A DNA stretch of 64,000 nucleotides, taken from contig CAVZLD010000002.1 of assembly GCA_963776055.1 (NCBI GenBank), forward strand, positions 186,001 to 250,000. The letters run 5' to 3'. The number at the start of each line of letters is the position of its first letter. Within the stretch, counting starts at the first letter, position 1. The stretch is from CAVZLD01 sp963776055 (GTDB lineage: Bacteria; Planctomycetota; Planctomycetia; Pirellulales; Pirellulaceae). This document shows positions 58,094-64,000 of the stretch, one piece after another. The notes under the pieces are model-generated. The model had not been told where the DNA came from, did no database searches, and was given only the letters and a program-made list of their open reading frames with translations. The translations under genes were made by a program, and so were the position numbers.

Positions 58094-61000
58094 TTATCGG
58101 GCCGTGTCCTCGTAAATCGGCAGGTGTCGATAGAACACTTCCAGCGAGAGCAAGTTCATCGTGGTCACGTACAAACGTCCACCGAAGGCACCCCATCGAT
58201 CGGCCACGGGTTGCAGAGGGTCCCAACTTCCGGCCCGCGGCCCCTTCGCTTCCTGGGAGGAGACCAACAGCGGATGCAGCCGCTCGTGCCAGCTCTCCCA
58301 ATGTTCCCCTCGCATATGAAACATGACCTGCGTCGCATAGTACCAGTAGTACGTATCTCGCTCGGGACTGTCCAACGTACCGATCGCCGGGAGACGCTGC
58401 CGGAGGTAGTCGGCGCCGCGGACCATCGCCGGATGATCGCGCCGCCACCCGGTATACATGCGCATCAGCAACCCCACGGCGGTCATGGTACTACTGGGCC
58501 GGCGTCCATGAATTTGCGTCGGTGACTGCGGAGCGAACGGGTTGTAGCGGTACAATTCGTTGCGCTCCGGCGACACTTGGGCCAATTCGAGCCACCGCTG
58601 GATCCCCTCCCACGCCGCCGAGGGCACGGAGAGATTCGCCAATTCAGCACTTCGCAGGGCCATCACCATCCAGCCCGACACGGAAGTATCGGAGCCGACC
58701 TGGGGCGTATACCGCCATCCGCCCCGCGTGGGATGCTGCGCAGCAACGATGAAGTCGATCGCCTTTTTGCGCAGGCTCGCGAAGCTGCGGATCCTGCGTC
58801 ATGCCGTAAGCTTCGCAGAGCGCGATCGTTGCGATCCCGTGGCTGTAGAACCAGGCACTCTGGCTCGAATACTGATCCTGCGGAAGGTAGAGGTCGCCGT
58901 TGGGTTGCTGCTGATCGATCAGGAACTGCAATCCCAGCCGCACGGCATCGCGGTATTTGTCATCGTAATGGTGGTATCCTGCGCCCAGGAACGAGAGCAA
59001 CACCAAGCCCGTGGCCGCCGTGTCCGATTGAATCGACACGGGCGGATCCGGATCGGTGGCGGAGTCTGCCGCCGTGGGACGGAGACTCCAGCGACCGTCG
59101 GCCTCCTGTTGCCGAGCGAGATAGAGCAAGCCCAACTCGATCGCCTCCTCCGTCTTCGGCGAAGGACGCCCATCCCCGCCGACAATCTCCTCCCCCTTGC
59201 GACTGAATCGTGACAGGAAGGCATCTGACGGGATCGCCACGCGGGCATCCACCGAGGGCGGTCCGCCCAGGTCGCGGCGGAGGAATCGGGCTCCGCGATC
59301 CACCACGTATTGGCTGTCCGGTTGGGTTCGGCGATTGACCGTCCCGACATCCGGTGTTCGATCGCGGTCCAGCCCTCCAAAATCGCGCGGCGCATCCACC
59401 GCGACTTCCAGGGCTCCCGCTGCGTTTTCGGCCACCGGACCAATCTGTGGCGCGATCGCCACTTCGCGCGGGAGCAGCTCCGCGGAGTCGGCAGCGAGTG
59501 TGCCAGCCACCGGCACCGGAACGGGGACCGGTCCGATCGCTCCGGCCGGACGCCGAGTGATCGAGCCGGAACGTTCGAAGGTTCCATTTTCAGACTGTTC
59601 GCCAAGCGATACCGACGGCTGCTCGATCGAATCCACGCGGGCCGGCCCGGAGACGGCCAGCGACCGAACCGCCTGCGAGCCATCGGCCGGTTCGGATTCG
59701 GCCAGCGTGCCGATCATTTCGCGGGGCTGCAAACCGGGCACGCCGACGCCAGCCAACGCGCGCCGCTCGCCCTGCTCCGCCCAAGGCGAGGCCTCCACCT
59801 GCCCCTGCGACGAATCACGCCCGGGAACTTGGACCGGATCGGCCCGCGTCTGCGCAATGGCGGGCGGCACGATCGGCGCTGGCCGGATTCGCTGCCGGGT
59901 ACCGCCTCCGGCCTGCGGAACGGGGGACGGCAGCGTCTCGATCGGGCCCAGACGCTCCAATTGCGGAGGGCTGGGCGCAACCCGGGTGCAGCCGGTCCCG
60001 ACAAACGAGCAACCGCTGCACCGCCGGATGCGGCCATGGCGGGCGCGCCGGCCGATCCCCGCGGCAACGGCGCCGCGGCCGCCTGCAGCGAATCCTCCGA
60101 GGATGCCTCACCAACCGACCGACCGGGCGAAGGCACATTCGTCGAGGGTCGCGAAGCGGCCGTTTGGGACCGCGTCTTCGCGGCACGGTCGAGGTCTGGC
60201 ACCACCGAAGCCGCCTCCGGTTGCTCGCCGCTGCGAGCCACCGGTCCGATCTGCCCGGCCGGTAAGCGTGGTGTTCCCGGTTCCGGTTCCAGATCTCCCG
60301 GTTGGACGACGGCATCGCTGGGACTCACCTCGGCGGAAGCGGCCGCGCGGATGGAGGCGAGATCGATTTCCGCCGGAGCGACGGCTGGCGCCCCCCGTAC
60401 CGGATCCGTCGGCGGATTCGGAATGGGTGCCGTCGCGACGGGCGCTGGCCCCGCCGCTCGCTTGGCAGGTGCTTCGACGGAACGAGGAGGTGAACTGGCG
60501 GCCAGATCCTCCGCTGCCATCGCCGGCGTCGCGGCGGAACGGTCTGACCGCCGCGCCGACGAAGCGGAAAGAGGCGACGGCGAAGCATCTTCTGGTATCG
60601 GCTGTTCCGGTGCCTGGGTGGCGTCTGCCGTCCGAGGCACGGGAATCGAGGCCGCCTGCAGCGAATCGCTGACCGCGGAAGACGGCTCGGTCATCGTGGG
60701 CGGTGCCAGTCGCGTCTGCGGCGACGGCATCACATCGGCGGCCGGGCGCGTGCGTGGCATGGATTCGTCCGACTGCGCAATCCGGACCGCGATCTCGGCC
60801 GGCTGTTGCCGCCTGACACGCGGCGGCGTGGCGACCACCGCGGGATCGGGGGACGGAAGCTGCTCACGGGACTGAATCTCTGGTGACGTGTACTGACGCT
60901 GCGGCGACACGGTATTGGCCGAAATGGAAGCCTCTGGATCGGTCTGCTGCGACTCGGCAGGGCGATCGGCTGCGGAGACGAGTGTCCGCGGCGGGGTGCC

Positions 61001-61916
61001 GCGCCGATCCAGTCGACGGGGCAGCGCCGGTTGCGAATCGAGCGTCGGTTGCGGGTCCCGCCGCTTTGGACCACGCGGCGGCGACGACGCCAGCCGAGGG
61101 CGGTCGCTGCGCCGGCTCCAGATCGATCGCCCGCAGGGCGGCCTCGTACCTCTGCCGCTGCAATTCCGCGGGCGGAGCAGCCACGGTGACCGCCGTGGGC
61201 TGCTGGGCCACCGCGCCGGTATCGACCAGCGGCTGCGCGGAGCGCGGACGATCAGCCAGCGTCTGGCGGCTGATCTGTCCCTGCAGGTCGAACTCACGGG
61301 GTGCCGACTCCACACGCTCCGGTCGGGGCTTCGACAGAGGAGGCAGTGGCGACGGGACTTCTCGGGAAGCGTCCGGTTGGGGTGGCCGCTGGAGATCGGC
61401 GGCGAGCGAAGATTTGCTGAGCCACTGTTCTTGCTGCATTTCCGGCTTGCCGGTCGGTACCGGTCGCTGGAGTTCTTGCCGCGGCCGATCTCGGCCCTCC
61501 GTCGCAAGTGGAAAGTACTCCGGCACGGCCGGCACGGGCAGGTCCGGCTCGGGCTCCGGCTCTTCGGCAGTCACCGGCGGTTCCCAAGCGGGACGGACGA
61601 GCTCCATCCACGACAGGACCCCCAGCAGGCCCGCATTCAGGATCAAGCTGAGCGCCAACGAGAGCAGCAGACGACGTCGACCACCCTGCGGTCGAATCCA
61701 AGCCGCGGCGCACACCGCCCCCAACGTGACCGCCACCGTCAGTTGACTCCAGAAGTCGAGCGGCCCCTGGCCTGCCAAGGGAGCAGCCGGCCGAGTGAGG
61801 CGAATCCCGGCCAGGACTGTCCCGCCGAGGGCCAACAGCGCTACCGCAACCGGCCACCACCGGTCATCGAAGGGCGTGGTCCGATTCGTCTCGATTTTGC
61901 GGACAGCATGTCGCAT
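58094..61916 (-). CDS. Giant membrane protein: TM helices, Pro/Ala-rich linker, alpha-toroid domain; frame broken three times
   Basis: About 1274 residues when joined. Start ATG 61916, one base after the exbD stop. Three membrane helices at about residues 20-40, 58-74 and 83-107 (WWPVAVALLALGGTVLAGI; LTVAVTLGAVCAAAWI; LALSLILNAGLLGVLSW), then a Pro/Ala/Arg/Ser-rich region of roughly 700-750 residues, then an alpha/alpha-toroid domain of prenyltransferase/squalene-cyclase repeat type (LGLLYLARQQEADGRWSL; SIQSDTAATGLVLLSFLGAG; AQHPTRGGWRYTPQVGSD; SGWMVMALRSAELA). I see no DxDD cyclase motif, so it is probably a binding or structural domain. Frame breaks lie near 61070-61140, 59960-60050 and 58787; each side continues the same composition or repeat. 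By position it fills the TonB/TolA place for ExbB-ExbD. Confidence 0.75.
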
Positions 61917-61917
61917 C

Positions 61918-62334
61918 TTACCGATTGGCCACCGAGGTCTTGACGTCGCGCAACCCCGCGCGATAACAGAGGCTCAGGGCCTGCGCCACGTGGTTCCAAC
62001 TGCATTCGCGATCCGCCCGAATCACGATCGTCTGCGTCAACGGATTGCTCACGGCCGAACGAGTCAGTACCTCTTGTAACTCCTCCACGTTGAGCGGACG
62101 ACCGTTTCCCAACGAGTAGTTACCGTTCTTGTCGATGCTCAATTCCAGGTCCTTCGGCTTCAGCACCAGCGGCCGGGCTTCGCTGGCCGTCGGCAGCTGC
62201 ACGTCCAACTGGCGATCCTCTTCCGCGAAACGACTCGCCACGAGAAAAAAAATCAGGAGCAGGAAGACAACATCGACCAATGGCGTCAGACTCATCGAGT
62301 CGAGCACGGAACTGCGGCGAATTTTCACGGCCAC
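61918..62334 (-). CDS. exbD: ExbD/TolR family biopolymer transport protein
   Basis: A 138-residue protein with one membrane helix carrying the proton-path Asp (LTPLVDVVFLLLIFFLVAS), then a periplasmic domain (VLKPKDLELSIDKNGNYSL; TIVIRADRECSWNHVAQAL). Uses proton flow with ExbB to energise a periplasm-spanning partner. GTG 62334 (AAGGAA 7 bases upstream) is preferred to the GTG at 62352. Directly followed by the giant gene. Confidence 0.88.
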   Translation of the reverse strand: MAVKIRRSSVLDSMSLTPLVDVVFLLLIFFLVASRFAEEDRQLDVQLPTASEARPLVLKPKDLELSIDKNGNYSLGNGRPLNVEELQEVLTRSAVSNPLTQTIVIRADRECSWNHVAQALSLCYRAGLRDVKTSVANR

Positions 62335-62520
62335 TGACAGATTCCTTTGCACGACGGGAGTGATCGGTGGCGTTGTTTACGCCCCCCCGCCAACAAATCT
62401 CACTTGCCGCCGGACAAACGCCCTGCGGCTCATCGACACGCTGTTTCCTGATCTCTCTCCCCAACCACCGCAACTTTCACGAGTTACGACATTTTTGCTC
62501 GAGTCGATGAAGTTTTCGGA

Positions 62521-63477
62521 CTAGCCAACCTTGGCCGAGTCCACCGACGGGCTGCCCGGCGTCTCGCGCGTCGGAGTCGGACCATCGTCGGTCCCGCCCA
62601 ACGTGTGCGGCGTCACGCGCATCCGCCCCTCGAACCGTTCGATCTGCGGCAGCAAGCTAAACAGCAACTCATCAATTTCATGGAACAAGCGTTCGATGCG
62701 GCCCTCAAAGTAGTGCGCAAAAATCGCGGCCGGAATGGCCACTGCCAATCCGCCAAGAGTGGTCACCAACGCGACGTAGATTCCTTCGGCCAGGAAGTCC
62801 GCCTTGTTCTGCCCCGCGGCCAATTGCGTCGTGTCAAAGAACGCGCGGATCATGCCCCAGACCGTACCGAACAGGCCCATCAAAGGCGCGATGGCGGCGA
62901 TCAGGGTCAGCCAGCGCACGTTGGCGAACAGCCGTGTGGCCTCGCGCTGGCCGGCTTCGGTCACGGCGTGCTCCACCTCCGATTGGGGTCGGCCAATTTT
63001 CAGCAACATCGCTCGAATCACAACGGCGGCCGAGGACGGATACTGCTGACACAGGCGGTAGGCAGCTCGCGGATCCATCATCCCTGGTACGGCCCCCAGT
63101 TCCGCCAGATTCTCGATCAACCCGGACGGCATAACTCGACTACGGCGGAGCGCAATGAAGCGTTCCAGAACCAGCATCACGACCGCCACCGACATGATTC
63201 CGATCGGCACCATGAGCCAGCCGCCCTTGAGCAGCAGGTCGAGCAAGTTCAACCGGCCGGTCGCCGCCGCGGGTTCCTCCCCTTCGTTGCGAGACGGCTC
63301 GGCCCGCGGCTCGGCCGGCGGCTCCGTCGGTGGCAGGGGGTCGACAGTCGAGAATTCCGCTGCCTCTTCCACCGGCGGTTGCGACCAGCTGTTGCCCTGG
63401 GGCGTGGCGATCAACCCAACCACGAACAGGACGAACAGGCCAAGTCGCGGCCAGCGCGGCATTGAGTCAACCAACAT
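62521..63477 (-). CDS. exbB: ExbB/TolQ/MotA family proton-channel protein with long N-terminal extension
   Basis: A 318-residue protein. Signal peptide or first helix (LGLFVLFVVGLIATPQG), then a Pro/Glu-rich exported segment (about 30-75), then the MotA/TolQ/ExbB domain: helix WLMVPIGIMSVAVVMLVLERF, LFANVRWLTLIAAIAPLMGLFGTVWGMI and GIYVALVTTLGGLAVAIPAAIFAHYF. The closing tail is acidic/Pro-rich. ATG 63477 has GGAGAGG about 6 bases upstream. Forms the pentameric channel with ExbD. The extra exported N-terminal part is common in planctomycete and other large ExbB-like proteins. Confidence 0.9.
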   Translation of the reverse strand: MLVDSMPRWPRLGLFVLFVVGLIATPQGNSWSQPPVEEAAEFSTVDPLPPTEPPAEPRAEPSRNEGEEPAAATGRLNLLDLLLKGGWLMVPIGIMSVAVVMLVLERFIALRRSRVMPSGLIENLAELGAVPGMMDPRAAYRLCQQYPSSAAVVIRAMLLKIGRPQSEVEHAVTEAGQREATRLFANVRWLTLIAAIAPLMGLFGTVWGMIRAFFDTTQLAAGQNKADFLAEGIYVALVTTLGGLAVAIPAAIFAHYFEGRIERLFHEIDELLFSLLPQIERFEGRMRVTPHTLGGTDDGPTPTRETPGSPSVDSAKVG

Positions 63478-63709
63478 GCGGCCTCTCCAAGAAAGGTCGA
63501 CGACTCGCAGTCGATCGGATCGTGGCGGTGACAATCCGCCGCCCCGGGCAACCTGTCTGTCGAAGCAGTGTCAAAATGTGGTCCTTGTCGGGTCGACTTG
63601 GATGTGCATCAAGATGCGGAGGAAATCGCGGATGGGAAAGGTTCATGGTCCGGGTTACGGAAACCCCTTTCAGTCTACCATTGCCGAATCAGCATGGTTT
63701 TGCCGTCGC

Positions 63710-64000
63710 TCAGCCGCCGAACCGTTTCAGCTGATCGGCTGCGGCGGCGGCTTCGGGCAGTTCGGGATATTGTTTTTGGACGTGTCGCAGCAGTTGGCGA
63801 GCCAGGTCCAGCAAGCGTCGTCGTTCCCCCGTGTCGCTCTGTTGTGACGCCATCACGGCGGCGCATTGCCCCGCCTCCAGGCCCGCCTTCGCCTGCCACC
63901 GCTGGATCTCAGGCCCGGCTCCCTCGCCGAACCCGAAGAGGACTTTGCGAAATTCTCGGATCGCGGGAACGTAGTCCTTACGGGCATACAGGACCTCCCC
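63710..64000 (-). CDS. TPR-like protein, C-terminal part (cut by window end)
   Basis: The frame runs from the window edge to a TGA at 63710-63712. The 96 visible residues are helical repeats: EVLYARKDYVPAIREFRKVLFGFG, then WQAKAGLEAGQCAAVMASQQ and LLDLARQLLRHVQKQYPE, ending LKRFGG. TPR/YbgF-like proteins accompany TolQ/ExbB systems, and this gene lies 232 bases upstream of exbB on the same strand, so it probably begins that operon. Start not visible. Confidence 0.65.
   Translation of the reverse strand, partial: GEVLYARKDYVPAIREFRKVLFGFGEGAGPEIQRWQAKAGLEAGQCAAVMASQQSDTGERRRLLDLARQLLRHVQKQYPELPEAAAAADQLKRFGG

Noticed and set aside
58094..59300. Squalene-hopene cyclase
   Set aside because: Toroid repeats are present but I see no DxDD catalytic motif, and the chain is fused to a membrane/Pro-rich protein next to exbD.
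59310..60875. 521-codon plus-strand frame inside the giant gene
   Set aside because: Low-complexity antisense of the Pro/Ala-rich linker; no start signal or motif.
1..64000. tRNA or rRNA genes
   Set aside because: I looked for T-loop (GTTCGA) contexts with matching acceptor stems and rRNA signatures and found none convincing.

Overview
The window looks like a planctomycete chromosome fragment, high in GC. Evidence: an exosortase with PEP-CTERM proteins, a 3-keto-disaccharide hydrolase (DUF1080) gene overlapping an exported esterase, many signal-peptide proteins of types common in Planctomycetes, ExbB/ExbD next to a giant proline-rich protein, and the dispersed CCTCGCTTACGC-type intergenic repeat. 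I see no phage, IS element, CRISPR array, rRNA or tRNA. The order within the phylum is not determined.

Layout: 0.1-6.2 kb, ferrochelatase, then a four-gene operon of two small WXG100-like proteins, a coiled-coil protein and a membrane-anchored FtsK/EssC-like protein with three ATPase-like domains (type VII secretion-like). 6.2-12 kb, cysK, cutC, an exported alpha/beta hydrolase and a DUF1080 protein. 12-16.6 kb, TolC-like protein, a small exported protein, yggU and yggS. 16.6-24 kb, an unknown protein, a YdjY-domain protein, coproheme decarboxylase (chdC), a response regulator, a PAP2 phosphatase and an ArnT-like glycosyltransferase. 24-32 kb, an exosortase locus: PEP-CTERM protein, TPR protein, exosortase-EpsI fusion, large exported protein. 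32-36 kb, AsmA-like, FIST and metallopeptidase-like genes, then an intergenic repeat array. 36.5-44.2 kb, terC, maoC-like, an unusual receiver, then a run with CvpA-like, pseudo-GspE and PilT genes, then hisF. 44.5-51 kb, DinG-like helicase, zinc-ribbon membrane protein, thiG, thiS, an exported protein and a large PEP-CTERM protein. 51-57 kb, a GGQ release-factor-like protein, nadE, a GH88-like hydrolase and alkaline phosphatase. 57.4-64 kb, bacterial PH protein, giant TM/Pro-rich/alpha-toroid protein, exbD, exbB and a TPR protein cut by the window end.

Working together: hemH (with the cysteines seen in [2Fe-2S] ferrochelatases) and chdC fit the coproporphyrin-dependent heme route. The exosortase at 27.6 kb has two candidate substrates in the window. 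PilT, a P-loop-less GspE relative and CvpA-like protein form one transcription unit. ExbD, ExbB and the giant protein look like an energised envelope machine with a non-standard TonB-like partner.

Caution: about 26 single-base frame breaks fall in about 17 otherwise well-conserved genes, including housekeeping hisF. This points to uncorrected assembly indels, not mass gene decay. I annotate those genes across the break and give its approximate position.
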